Below are positions 10,359-21,767 of a DNA stretch of 64,000 nt, piece by piece. Positions within the stretch are counted from its first letter, which is position 1; the number at the start of each line of letters is the position of its first letter. Under the pieces are notes generated by a model that worked only from the letters and a program-made list of their open reading frames with translations, had not been told where the DNA came from and did no database searches. A program made the translations under genes and the position numbers. Origin of the DNA: Diploscapter coronatus (taxonomy: Eukaryota > Nematoda > Chromadorea > Rhabditida > Rhabditidae); the NCBI GenBank assembly GCA_964036155.1, contig OZ038422.1, forward strand, positions 1,178,001-1,242,000. Direction: 5' to 3'.

Positions 10359-12982
10359 ATGCTATTCGATACTAACCGCTTCCATATGATAGTTATGCTA
10401 ACATGGCTCTTAATTATATTCTACGGAACTCAAATGATATTTACTATTTTCTCAAATTATACACCTAAGTGGCAGTGTGGTTGGTATATTGAAATAGCTG
10501 CGTTTTATGAATTTAACTCTTAGACGATGGACCGATATCTTCAAATTGCGACGTTTTAAAGAACTGCAAGGGCAATCTAACATTTGTGAATAATCAATTC
10601 TATTCTATGCGTCAGGTTAGATTCATTATTTATGTTGATAAATCAAAATTAAACATTAACAATGCGTTACGAATATTGCATTTATCAGCATGCAAACTCC
10701 AATGCTAAAAATTCGAATTAATAAAAACGATTTTAGGAAATGAATTGGTTATGTCCTCCAAACAGCAAATACGCTTCCATGTTTTCTTCGATCATTTTTG
10801 TGGGCGTATTTTTCGGTACCACAATTTGTTTCTCTACCTTAAAAATTTGATTTTTTCAGGCACTATTACCTGGGGCACAATTGGTGATCTGATCGGTAGA
10901 AAGCCTGCCACGATAGCTTCATTAACCATATCCATGAGTGCTAATCTTTACATCGGTATTAAAACCGGGCTGTAAATGTTTAGAGACACGCGCGTGTGCG
11001 CGTACTAAGCATTTTATAACCCTAATTAAAAATTCCGAGTAGATTTAATATATTTTCAGGTTTCGCCCCTCCTAGGCCCCTACTTTTGATATTTATTCGA
11101 TGTATCGTCGGATTTGGAATCGGGGGCGCCATTGTGGCTGGATTTACATTAGTCATGGAAATGTTGCTGCCCCATCAAAGAATGCCTTTGAGGACATTGT
11201 TTAACTGGGCATGAATTAAATCGAATTAGAATATAATCGAAAAACACACACAAACTTATAAACAGACTTGCAGCGTTTTTCTACATTTTGGCACCCGCAT
11301 CTTTTCTAGGTTTTAGACCCGTGTACTCGTACTTTTTCCAAAAATTTCGAAAAATCACACTCGCGGGATTTTATCTGCAAGTCTGCTTACAAATATTCTT
11401 TTATTCGAAAATGATCAATTTAGATGCTTTTCAATCTGCTTTTTTTTCTTTAAATATCATATTGAGAGAGTAAATTACGGTTAGAAAAGATTTAATTTTT
11501 TCTGGATTTTCAGGGATATGGCCGACTATTCCTCACCCTAATCTGCATGTGGTTCTCCGATTGGCGTCAATCCGTTCTCGTCTGCACGCTTGTAGCCATG
11601 CCTTCAATCTTCATCATTCTCTTTGTATTCCCAGAAAGTCCTACATGGCTACACAGCAAGGTAAGAATGCTGACCTGAAATTTGGAGACATTGAGAATTT
11701 TCAGGGAAAACTGAGAGAAATGGAGGCAACCGAGAGGTACATGGCGAAAATCGGGGGTGTGGAGTATGTGCCCACAAAACGCAATGAGTTGGAGCATTCT
11801 AAGGTTCAAAATTGGCGCAATTTCTCAAATTAGCATATTATGATGTTAAATCATAGACTCTTTGCCAAGTGATTCGAACGAGAGGATTATTCCAACGATT
11901 AGCAGTCCTCTGGTGCATGTGGTTCGTCTCGTCATTTTGCAGTTACGCGACGGATTTCTACTCGAACACTATTTCCGGGGATTTATACGTAAACCAGATC
12001 CTATTCGCGATTTTCATCATCATTTCTAAGAAGGTGCGTATTTTTTAAAACCAATAACTAGAACGACGAGCGAGCGAGGAAGTTCGAGTTTTTTTTTTTT
12101 TAATTTTATTTTATTTCCAAAAAGAATATTTACAACAGTATCACAACTAAATAAATAAATTCAGATAAATAGGGAATTTTGAAACATGAAAAATTTGGCT
12201 AAGAAATGTTTTAATATGACAGACGGTTGTCATGAAAAGAATCAATTTGTGGCCAGAAAAACTCATAAAAATAAGTTATAATCCCAACACATACAGTATT
12301 TTCCAAGCGATAGATATGAAAATACGTAAAATAGATACGCTAAATGGAGAAAGATTATTAAATATAAAATAGGTCTTATTGGTAATCGATACGATATTCC
12401 CGAACTTCAAAAGACGAACTTTGCATCAGGGCTCGTGGATAATCGTCATCATGCTATTCTTAGGACTGACTATCATGAAAATTAGCGATTATTCGGTAGT
12501 TTTTCTTTAAATAATAATAATAATAGGTTTTCATTATCTTTTTAATTTAGGGCGTAGTATTCCTAACATTTAACCTCCTTGGAACGGTGTTCATGGAACT
12601 GGCTTGGGACGCCAATCAGTTGTGCGTTATAGAGTCTATGGAGACTTCCTGTAGATCTAGCGCTACAGGCTCTTGCTCGCTAATTGCTCGAGTCGGAGGA
12701 ATTCTCGCTCCATTCGTAAAAATCTGCTCCAATGCTAATTTAAAATAACCGACATTTAGTTAGCGCATTTGGCATACATCTGGCCCCCACTCGTCTACGC
12801 GTTTGTAGTGGTTATGGGAACCGGCATCTTGATCATATCATATCTGTTCCTGGTATTTTTCCCAACGCCACTATTCAAACTGACGCCAATAATTTCAGGT
12901 CGAGACAAAGGGCGTAAATTTGGATAAAGTGCATATTGACGAAGATCCGACGGAGGAAACGAGAATGATCACCGATAGTTAG
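10359..12982 (+). CDS. SLC22-like organic cation transporter (MFS)
   Basis: Twelve exons: 10359-10479, 10524-10615, 10737-10815, 10860-10955, 11060-11208, 11514-11660, 11705-11803, 11857-12033, 12373-12495, 12551-12715, 12760-12852 and 12899-12982; 474 residues. TM1 is followed by an extracellular loop with NYTPKWQCG and four-cysteine style spacing, then the MFS motif GTIGDLIGRKPA after TM2, FNWGYGRLF, the SLC22 hallmark FVFPESPTWLHSK after TM6, and SATGSCSLIARVGGILAPF near TM10-11. Substrates in the family are organic cations, carnitine or similar; the true one is unknown. Intron 5 starts with GC (TGG/GCATGA at 11209). Phase and the conserved NWGYGR junction leave no GT alternative. Introns 5 and 8 are enlarged by repeats. 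Confidence 0.93.
10970..11014. repeat. Solo end of family F element
   Basis: GGCTGTAAATGTTTAGAGAC followed by an ACGCGCGTGTGCGCGT palindrome, in intron 4 of the transporter. Same end as the complete hairpin at 34521-34665. Confidence 0.5.
11263..11385. repeat. Hairpin element in transporter intron 5
   Basis: Perfect terminal repeat CAGACTTGCAG / CTGCAAGTCTG about 100 bases apart. It sits in the intron with the GC donor. Confidence 0.6.
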
Positions 12983-13298
12983 AAAACAAAAGTTTTAGGA
13001 AATTAAATTCGAAAATAAAGTTTTGAGCACAATGTGTAGCGACTTCCGTTATTTCTCGCATACTAACATCCCTCTTAGCAACCGACTTTGAATTTTATTT
13101 ATTATTGCTTAAAAGTCTATCAATCAAATACATGTATTATAATGTCAACAACAAGTATGCTTAATGATGATGTTAGGGATGTTAGTAGGCCACGCTCGTG
13201 GTGGTGCCCTTCCAGCCTTAATTTCGGGTTTTCGCCGCAGCCCTTCCGTAGGCTAGGTAACCAACCGTTAAAGTATAGCCTTCACTTTATCAGCTAAA
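12983..13298. repeat. Spacer with a weak inverted repeat (13060-13189)
   Basis: TACTAACATCCCTCTTAG at left and GTTAGGGATGTTAGTAGG at right form the stem. No other feature apart from the acceptor-like TTTATCAG at 13285-13292, just before the next ATG, which could be a trans-splice site. Confidence 0.5.
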
Positions 13299-13628
13299 AT
13301 GATTAAAGAAGATATTCCCGAGCCGAATCTGAACGAAACCGAACTCGAACAATTCATCTTCACTCTCGGAGGCTATGGCGAATATTTTGATCGGGAATAC
13401 TACACGAGGAGAACTAGGTGGGATAAGTCTGGTTTTAAACTATTGTGAAATGTCTTTAGGTTCTCCACAATGCTGGCCGAAATTAACTATGACTTGCTTG
13501 ACCGAGGAGTTTATCTAAACAAATTCTACGCGTTCATTCTGCTTATTGTAGCCTCAATTACTCTACTCTTCACGATGCTTGTAATTCTGGACAGGTCGCA
13601 CAAGACTTTCAATCAAGGACCGATATAA
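13299..13628 (+). CDS. Small single-TM protein, unknown family
   Basis: Two exons, 13299-13417 and 13460-13628, 95 residues. The N-terminal 70 residues are acidic and hydrophilic (NETELEQFIF, GGYGEYFDREYYTRR); one membrane helix follows at about 66-88 (FYAFILLIVASITLLFTMLV), with a short basic tail. The start is backed by an acceptor-like TTTATCAG seven bases upstream, as expected for trans-spliced nematode genes. AATAAA at about 13667 may be its poly(A) signal. It follows the transporter by 316 bases on the same strand, so co-expression is possible. No family recognised. Confidence 0.7.
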
Positions 13629-13894
13629 TAACATTTATTTATTATTATGGCATTTTATGTAAATAAAATACGTATTTTGTCACCTGTATCCTCGAATTGT
13701 ATAAATATTTTCTTTGTAATTTGAAGACTGAATAAATGCTTATATATGGGATATCGACTCGAATAGCCCCGTATTTAGCGATAAATTTCAAGTAAATCAA
13801 CGTCATTTACAGCTATATAATGTTGCTCCGATTCTAAGGTGTGATTTTAGTAAATGACGTTGGAGGAAATTCAATAAGTACTAATCTATATGCG

Positions 13895-14864
13895 CTAATC
13901 TGGCAAAAACCAGCGCATCCAAGAGCAAGTTTCCTGAGTGGCAGCCGGATAGTCGGCGATTTCGAAAATGCCGATATCCACAAGTCCTTTGTCGACGTAT
14001 AAATGTGGATGAAGACGGACGCGGGTCCGTAGATGGCATAGCATCTAAAATCCACCGTATTTTTAATGTTGCGATGCATCAAAACTGCTACCCTAGGCTT
14101 CTTGTTGACGATGCATTCATGGTCGAATGTTAGAATCGGATCAATATGACCATCATCATCGCTCGCCTTCCCTTGGAGCATGAAAAACCCTGTCCGGGAC
14201 GTCAACGATTTGGCCATTTCGTCGGAAAAATAGGCTTAAAATAGTCAGCTTAATTTGATCATTCTCTGAATTGTTTCAGACTGATAAAATGATCATTTTG
14301 CCTATAAAAGTCTATTTTTATGAAAAACTCTTTAATAAAAAATTCTTGCGGTAAAATGAATTATTGTGGTAAGAACTAAAGCGGAAAAGATGATTTTGTG
14401 GCGCCAAAATTTGAGGAACAAAAATTTTCGTGGTAAAGATTCTCATTGGTGTCCAGGAATTCGGCCTTCTGCACTAGTTATCCTCAAGTTACGTCTTACC
14501 CTTTTGTAGGAGTTGTCTTCTTTTCCTCTTCCCCATATTATTTTCCAGAAAAGGGGAGTAACTTTTACAAAAGGTAAGACGCAACTTGAGGGTAGCTAGT
14601 CCAAGAGGCCAAAAATTTGACGCAAATAAATCAAATTAACTCGCCATCTTCATCGATTAGCTTCATGTAGACGTCATTCAGCGGCTGTCCGTTGCAGTAG
14701 AGAGACCCGCTGATTTCGATCGATTGTTCGGGCGGTTTGGGCCTCGTGAAATAGTCCCACGGCCAGACCCACGACGCTTTGTTGATCCGACTCTCGCCAA
14801 AGCACGTATCGATCAATACCAACAGAGCCAGCAGCAGTATTATTAAGCTCGATTGAGGTATCAT
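13895..14864 (-). CDS. Transthyretin-like (TTL) secreted protein
   Basis: Three exons on the minus strand: 14645-14864, 14092-14234 and 13895-14044; 170 residues. Signal peptide at 1-23 (LIILLLALLVLIDTCFG), then the TTL strands ISGSLYCNGQPLNDVYMKLIDED, GFFMLQGKASDDDGHIDP with HEC, and the C-terminal VDIGIFEIADYP...ETC. Nematode TTL proteins are secreted; one acts as a bridging factor in clearance of dying cells, most have unknown ligands. A 47-base intron (14045-14091) is needed, otherwise the frame runs into unrelated sequence. Intron 1 has no GT donor in the required phase. A GC donor (GATG/GCGAGT, intron from 14644 down) restores it. That intron also holds a hairpin MITE. Confidence 0.85.
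14472..14600. repeat. Hairpin MITE, family G
   Basis: Arms ACTAGTTATCCTCAAGTT...CTTACCCTTTTGTA and TACAAAAGGTAAGACGCAAC...CTAGT, in intron 1 of the TTL gene. Confidence 0.8.
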
Positions 14865-15999
14865 TTCATTTATCTGAAAGAAAATGCCATTAAGCTAAAG
14901 ATTTTGTGGCAAAAATCAATGACTATACTCATTTGTGCATCATTGATAAGCTATAAAAACTAGTTTTATAATGCACGAACTGCAATAGAGCAGCTTTTAC
15001 CGAAGTAATTTAATGATTTTATACAGGAAATATTTCATCTTATATTTAGGAAGGAATATAAATCAATGAAATGAAAAGAATGTTAATTGATATTGATGAG
15101 GGACTAAAGATGACGGGATATAGCTCCTCTGAGAATGAGCAAAGATATTGAAGTGTAACAAGAGGGAAAGAGAGAAATGGGGTGATTCGTGGTACATCGG
15201 TACCCGAATGGTACTACGAGAGCCATAAAATGGTAATAGTGTAACCGTTTTAAATGGATCAGGCAACATTGATTTATGTGGGAGTTGATGTAACTCGATC
15301 GGGCCATGAATCATAAATATATAGACGAGAGGAGAAATGTGTTACATAAACACCATTTCATCATCAGAAAAGTAGCTTAAGAAAAGGTCGAGTAAATTTC
15401 AAAATTACATTGGCCAAAGTCCGTTCAGTAGTCTTATCTATCACATGTGGTATGGATTATTGCTGCTAGATAAAAAAAAAGTCTAATTTTTATTGCTTTA
15501 AAAATTGCAAGCGCAAAACGTAAACATTAGTGTTTAGTAATTTAAATTTGACGATTTTTCTTTTTTTCATATATCAAAAGATTGGCAATTCATTCTAGCA
15601 AATCCATTACACTATTCAAAACGTGCCATTTGATACGCGAATATCTTGGGACTTTGCCAATCTTTCTCTCTATATATAAAATATATGAAAATAAAATAAG
15701 GAAAAGCATCAATGTTATGTGCAATTAAATCATTCAATATATTCAATAATCACTGATAAGCAACAATTCAATAATAAATCTGCCAGTGTCTGATTATTAT
15801 CAAATAATCAATATTTATTTTTGCTTATTTTTATTTCTGAAGGCATTCTTGGCAAGTCCTTTCACAAATCATGTCCAGTTTCACACAAAAGAAAATGAAG
15901 CTTATAAAAATTAAAAATACGAAAAAAGAGTCGCACTGATAAATGTAAATACGACATTGTATTAGCGAATTCTCTTTGTAAAAACCAAAAGATTATTGT

Positions 16000-16151
16000 T
16001 GATACCGAATCTGGGAGGTCAAAAATGAGGGGAAATAGAAGCGATTTTAGATGCCAGTCTCTCTCTCTCTCCTTTTCGCGTTCTATTTCTCCGTTCTCTG
16101 ATCAGCAAAAATAACTGCGCCATTTTGCACGCCTCCCAGATTCCGGCATCA
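16000..16151. repeat. Hairpin MITE, family I
   Basis: Stem TGATACCGAATCTGGGAGG with CCTCCCAGATTCCGGCATCA. Centre carries CTCTCTCT followed by CTTTTCGCGTTCTATTTCT, as in the copy at 9547. Confidence 0.8.
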
Positions 16152-16573
16152 GCAATACCTACCTTCCGACGGGAGGTGGGCTTTGCAAAGCGCAGGTCTT
16201 TTTCGTGCTCGCCTATCTCCTTGTGATATAAAAAGCAGTTTTCTCCCTCCCCCTTTCCCTGCCTGTCTGCTGCATTCTTTATATACAGCGCTATTTATTT
16301 CAATGTTTTCGGCCATAAAGCGCGTGAAAAACGATCGAAAATTATAAATAGCTTTTTCTAGACTAGAAAATTTTTAGCAAATTATACACGTTTTTTTCGG
16401 AATAATGGAGAATTTTCTATTTTCTTCTTGAATGGTGATGAAGAATTGTTCTCCATAAATGATAAGGAAGAGCGAGTTTTTAATGCGCGGATACCAGTAA
16501 TGTCTATTGTCTCCATCCTCTTTTCGACCCAGATTCAAGAGATTCCTCTATCCAGAAGATATCCTCCCTCGTA

Positions 16574-16580
16574 TATAAAA
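16574..16580 (+). promoter_or_regulatory. TATA box of the collagen gene
   Basis: TATAAAA followed by GGAAGC, 34 bases before the first base of ATG 16614. Implies a very short leader. Confidence 0.55.
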
Positions 16581-16613
16581 GGAAGCTTCTTTATTGGTGT
16601 CGTCTTTGAAGCC

Positions 16614-19418
16614 ATGGGCGTGACTGGCGCCACAGCAGGCGCGTTGTGCCTGTCCTCGCTGACGCTACTCTTCTCCCTCTATGCCGTCTACGTCATCTAC
16701 GTCGACGTCCACTCCATCTGGAGCCAGCTCGACGATGAGATCGGGCAATTCAAGGTTTCTTCACTCCTATAAATGGAAGGGCACTTTGGAAAAGTAGTTA
16801 TTACTGGTTGGGGAAAAGAACGCGTCGATATCCCAAAATTGCACGCTATTCGTCTCCCGTTTCTCTTCTATGTGACTCACTCTAATTCGCTCCACATTCG
16901 AATTCTTATTTCTGCACGAAGATATCGCCTTTCTTCCTCCAATCAAAACGATATGAACTTCTATGAACAAAATTGATATATTTTTATAATAAACTTATTG
17001 GCCTCCAGATCGCTACCGACCAAATCTGGACGGATATGCTGAAGATGGGCGCTGGAACTCCATCAAATCGTCAGAGACGTCAAGGCAAGGATCAGTACGG
17101 CAACTATGAGGCACAAGGCGTCAATCCACCACCCGTATGCAGTAAGAAGCCGATTTGTCTCTATTGCCAATGATCGACGACTTGAGACAAAGTAAAAGAG
17201 ACGAACATATTGATGCATAAAAATTGACGCGTTGTTTGCAAGCGAATGGCCGATATTTTTTTGACTTCGAGAAATGAGCTTGACGGCCATTTTGTGATAC
17301 ACAATGCACACCTCGCATATTCGAGTTGCGCATAGTTGATTTTGTCTTAAGCCATCTATCTGCTATTGACAATACCAAAACCCTCCATGAATAGGTTGCC
17401 AATCCGGAAATGGGAACGGCGACGACTCGTTTGGAACCGGGGGTTGCCCTCGTGGACCAGAAGGGCCTGCTGGAAGTCCTGGGGTCAGTGCTTTGCCTTA
17501 GTTTTGGGCCTGAGCATTGAATTTGACATTTTCAGCACGATGGATTCGACGGAAGGGACGGCGTGCCAGGTTTCTTCTTTTAATAGCAGCCTGGAAAAGT
17601 AGTTGCATATACGAAATAGTAAAGGAAAGAATGTTTGCCCTAACAAATCCTGTAGTTATTTCGCATGCAAAACGATGCTACGACGATGCAACGCTACTTT
17701 TCCGGGTTAGTCCTTAATGGACGTTTTTGGAAATGCAAATTTCAAGGATTCGACGGAGAAGACGCTGAAGAGTTCCAAAACGCTCCATTCAACGGATGCA
17801 TCGTTTGTCCGCCAGGAAAAATCGGGGAGCCAGGTTTGCAATTTTTGCGGTATAGATTTCAAATAAACGAAACAACGCGATCATTTTAGGAGCCGTTGGA
17901 AAACCCGGAATTAGAGGCATGCGAGGCAGAAGGTAAGAATTCAGGGGAGTTTCTAAAGTTCGGTAAGGCAATAAGGTATAATTTCTCTTCTAACTCATCT
18001 TACCCATCTGCCTTAACTATGCCTCCCTACCCCTACGAACTTTCCAAAGTATCGAATTTAATTACAACCGAGAAATTTTCTTATAATAGTACTATTTTCA
18101 GAGGAAACAGCGGAGTTCCAGGAAACGACGGTATTTTGGGGGGTCAAGAAAATTATTGAAGAAAACTATTTTCAAGGCAATCCGGGTATGCCTGGCGAAA
18201 TGGGCAACGTAGGGGCTCCAGGTCAAATTTTACTTCGATTTCTCTCCAAGTATGCATCAAATTTCAGGCTTTGACGGCAAAATGGGAGCACCAGGCATGA
18301 GACATTTTCATGTATTAGTTGAAATTCTGTACTATTTCAAATTTTAGGAGAACGTGGCAAAGACAGTGAGCAGCTGATCCCCAGAAAGGGTCATCGAGGA
18401 CCCCCTGGTAAAAAGTCGCTTTCTTTTTGAGTTCAAAAATTCCAACGTTTAGGCGAAATCGGACCCTCGGGCGAGGAAGTTATGAATACTATTTCTTTGA
18501 AATTTACAGATTTAATCGTTCAAATTTTATGAGAAAAAGGCAAGGACGGTGAAATTGGGGAGTCTGGGCTTCTTGTAAGAAAATGTCGAGCTTTTGACAG
18601 AATAAGGTTAAATTTTAGGGCATGGAAGGTCCAATGGGATTCCAGGTTGGGAAATTTCAGTAAAAATTGAAAAAAGATACAAATCAGGGCGCGGCTGGAC
18701 AATTGGGAGATGAAGGTCAGAAAAACTTCGAGTCCGGGAAAAAATAATTTCCAAATTTAGGAGCTCCGGGTCAAGGAGGTCAGGCTGGTGGCGATTCTCT
18801 TTACTGTCCTTGTCCTGGTAGGGACGGCAGCAAGAAGGTACCTTTCTCTCACCCCTTGGCTTTCCCCGAAATTCAATTTTTTCCTCCTTTCGTGCTCTCT
18901 CAACCATTTTGAGATTTTTCCGATTATCTGTGAACAAATGACAAAAATCTAGCGCGCTATCTACCTACACCATGCTACCATGAGAAGAGACTCGCTTCCC
19001 AATATCATACGCTTATGCAGCGTAGACTATAGAGATCGTTGAAAATGAGAGATTTTGAGAAGCTCGACGAAAAACTAGTTTCTGGGAAAGATTCTATAAA
19101 TTATAAATGTATAAACAATGAAGTAGGACTATTTGCAAAAAAAACGATGTCATATCATTAATGACTATAAAAGTTGAAACTTCAACAATGTATATAATAT
19201 TGTCGTTTATTCGACTCGGACTTACTATTATCGCTAATTGTATCATCTGATTGATCGATATTTTAATATTAAGTTTGTAATTTTAGGGCTTCGACGCATC
19301 TAACTACGGCTCGGCACCAGGCCACACTTCTGGAGCGGGCGCCCCAGCTGCAAGCTACTCCGGAGGAACTGGCGGCTATTCGGGAGGCGTTGGACACGCA
19401 ATTAACCGATATGGATGA
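16614..19418 (+). CDS. Cuticle collagen, unusually intron-rich (16 exons)
   Basis: Exons 16614-16754, 17009-17141, 17395-17483, 17536-17569, 17747-17833, 17890-17932, 18102-18130, 18177-18221, 18268-18294, 18348-18407, 18453-18470, 18540-18574, 18619-18645, 18688-18715, 18761-18837 and 19287-19418; 334 residues, all in phase. N-terminal hydrophobic segment (ALCLSSLTLLFSLYAVYVIY), the DEIGQFK...TDQIWTDML block, a furin-like RQRR site, then interrupted Gly-X-Y blocks flanked by cysteines (PPVC, SCQSG, GCIVCPPG, LYCPCPG) and a Gly/Ser/Tyr-rich tail. This is the standard build of secreted nematode cuticle collagens. Introns 9 (CCAG/GCATGA) and 11 (TCGG/GCGAGG) start with GC; Gly-X-Y continuity fixes both. 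One exon has only 18 bases. Two MITEs sit in introns 2 and 4. Confidence 0.94.
17162..17374. repeat. MITE family D in collagen intron 2
   Basis: Ends ATTGCCAATGATCGACGACT and CTATTGACAAT; inner AAATGAGCTTGACGGCC shared with the copy at 58126. Confidence 0.7.
17586..17709. repeat. Hairpin MITE, family C, in collagen intron 4
   Basis: CCTGGAAAAGTAGTTGCATA and its complement, with the core ACGAAATAGT...TTATTTCGCATGC seen in all B and C copies. Confidence 0.75.
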
Positions 19419-20544
19419 AATCAATATATTAATAATCTTTAATATATTAGCATTATATATTGTACGTACGTTTAAACTTATTGGAGAGCACGATATATGT
19501 TTACCATTGAGTATGTAAAATAGTGTGGAAGAACTATTCAAATTTATACCTTTTCGCACTATTTATAGCGTTAATATGTTGGCATATCATTATATTCGAA
19601 ATATTTGAATATTTATCTTGAACATTAGAATCTTTACGCGTGCATTTGAAAAAAAAAACGAAGTGATGATAGATTTTATTGAGTTCTTTAATTTAATATT
19701 TGAGTCGAGTCTACGAGTACAGCAACCACAGCAGCATTTGAGAATATTTGAAGTTGAAAATGAAAATAAATATTTTCGGGCAAAGTACAAATATTGTTGT
19801 AATTGATATGTTAGAATGAGTCATGTTGGCAGCGTGGAACCTCAAGTCCTCAAACTATGCGAAATAGTGTGATAAAAAATTGTTATCCCTATCATCCCCC
19901 TCTCCCTATTTCGTACGGCTTGAGATATTGAGGTTTCCAAATAACTGCCATATTGAAAACTCTCATTGTCAAGGTTAAGAGTGAGTGTATGTTTTAGTGC
20001 CATCGTTATTGATTGTTGGGGAAGAAAAAAAGCCAACAGAATAGTGTTTCATTGAGCGCTAACTTTGAGCGTCGTGATTCATTGTTTCGAAGTATATTAT
20101 TTGAAAATGAGTTTTAATGATTAGCTTATGTTATTCAATTTAAGAAAAAACCTGATAGAATTATACAAGTTTCGCCCAGCGTTATCTCAAAGCTTTGAAT
20201 AATTGTTTTGTTCTACAAGTTATTTATATTTAAAATATAAAATTTTGCTTGTAAAACACATAATCACTTCATTTATTTAATTATCTCCGATTTTGACTCA
20301 TAAAGAAAAGGAAGATACCAGTTTTGTTGATGCTATGTTGATTGGAAATTCGCAATTTCATTCTTTTTCATTGTGTTGCCCTTTTGCCAAAAAATCGATT
20401 TTTCGATTCCTACTGATTGTCTTCTTCTTCCTTCAACCTTCAGCAATGTTTTCATTTTCCCTTCTTGTAAATTCAACCTTATCTTTGGACATTTTAGAAT
20501 TTCTTCCAGCATGACCACTTTTGACATGTAATATTCGAATTCAA
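19419..20544. other. Intergenic, AT-rich
   Basis: 3' region of the collagen gene and promoter of the next gene. One hairpin (19828-19949). Nothing else recognised. Confidence 0.5.
19828..19949. repeat. Hairpin MITE, family B
   Basis: GGCAGCGTGGAACCTCAAG and CTTGAGATATTGAGGTTTCC...TGCC, core TGCGAAATAGTGTG / CTATTTCGTACGG. Confidence 0.8.
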
Positions 20545-21513
20545 ATGGCCTGTGGAACTGTAAAAGTAGGGAAAAACATTTATATTTTGGCAAATTTATA
20601 AAATCGCTGATTAAGCTATTGTTAATAAATTACTATGTTAAATTAGCATATGTTAGAATATGTCATACTTTGTTAAATTTAGTGTCTTTTGCTAACGGCC
20701 TTAGCGATCAATATCTGTTTATCGATATCGATTTGCATTTACGATACAACGCAAGTGGAAAGCGACTATTTCTTTAACTTCGTTAAAAATCTAATCCTGG
20801 TTAGTTTATTTTCAACAAAAACCAATTTTTGAAAATGTTCATATTCCAGGTCGATCTATTCACAATTGCTATCATCGCCGTTTGGAAAGAAGACGAGTGT
20901 TGCATTAAATTCATCTATATCATATTCGTAAGCCATTATTTATTACAGTTTAAAAGGTCTCTTTAGTTAGCACCCTCTTTGTTTTCTTCACCATACTATC
21001 CTCCCAGAAAAGAGGGTGGTAACTACAATGATCCACTCAAAAGATATATCGATTTTAGGTTATCAGATTTATTTACAATTTCATCATTTACATAAAAGAT
21101 TTACCGCAACTTGTGGGCTCAGCACAAAGTGATGAAACTCAATCCATTATGGGGTGGATGTTAGCGTTCGGACTCACCACTTCAAATATCCTGAGTAAGT
21201 TTCAATTTAAATAGTAAAATTATTGACATCCTGGAAGTATAGTTGCGACAGTTTTATACGAAATAGTATGGGGAACAGTTTTTCCCTACCAAACTCTATA
21301 GTATTTCGCATGCAACGATGCGCTACAGTGCAACTACTTTTCCAAATTGCCAAATTTATGCTAATTTCAGACCAAACCCTAATTCTAGTGCTGATCTTGA
21401 AGATGTTACGGTGGTTAAAGAAGAAGCGAAAGGGCGACCCAATTATCATCGCTGCGGGATCAGAAGAAGTAGAGCCTTTAAAGAAGAAGAAACCCATTGT
21501 GGAACATGCATAA
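20545..21513 (+). CDS. Predicted four-helix membrane protein, unknown family
   Basis: Five exons, 20545-20559, 20683-20799, 20850-20927, 21059-21194 and 21371-21513, 162 residues. Hydrophobic segments: CLLLTALAINICLSISICIY, LILVDLFTIAIIAVW, CCIKFIYIIFVIRFIYNFII and GWMLAFGLTTSNIL...TLILVLILKML. A lysine-rich cytoplasmic tail follows (RWLKKKRKGDP, PLKKKKPIVEHA). The first exon of only five codons is the weakest part of the model. The four-helix layout with one longer loop resembles small tetraspan nematode proteins, but no signature was recognised, so no function is proposed. Intron 4 holds a family C hairpin and ends in a normal acceptor. Confidence 0.68.
21226..21351. repeat. Hairpin MITE, family C
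   Basis: CATCCTGGAAGTATAGTTGC at left, GCAACTACTTTTCCAAATTGCC at right (shown in parts), core ACGAAATAGTATGGGG. In intron 4 of the four-helix gene. Confidence 0.75.
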
Positions 21514-21767
21514 TTTTGCTTATATATTTTTCTTCATTTTAAATATTTTTATTGTTGCTAAAATATCACAATCTATGCATACCGGTTATTGCATCTCTAG
21601 CATTACACTTAAATTAAAATGTAAATAAACCATTTTAAAATGATCACTGATAAAAAGGAGTAGGCAAGCTAATACGTTCAAATTTATCACTAGGTGCAAA
21701 TTTTGTTGTCAGATTTCTAGTTATTATTGTTACTCAAAATTAACTATCGTTTAAAATTCTCAATATT

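Larger units (their letters stand above)
14865..16613. other. Divergent promoter region, TTL and collagen
   Basis: No supported gene. AT-rich 15400-15850. Contains the family I hairpin at 16000-16151 and, at the collagen side, a TATA box. Open frames at 15063-15314 (minus) have no motif. Confidence 0.6.

Noticed and set aside
13834..14217. Continuous minus-strand frame of 127 codons through the TTL gene
   Set aside because: Its second half is out of the family frame. A 47-base intron (14045-14091) restores the TTL C-terminus.
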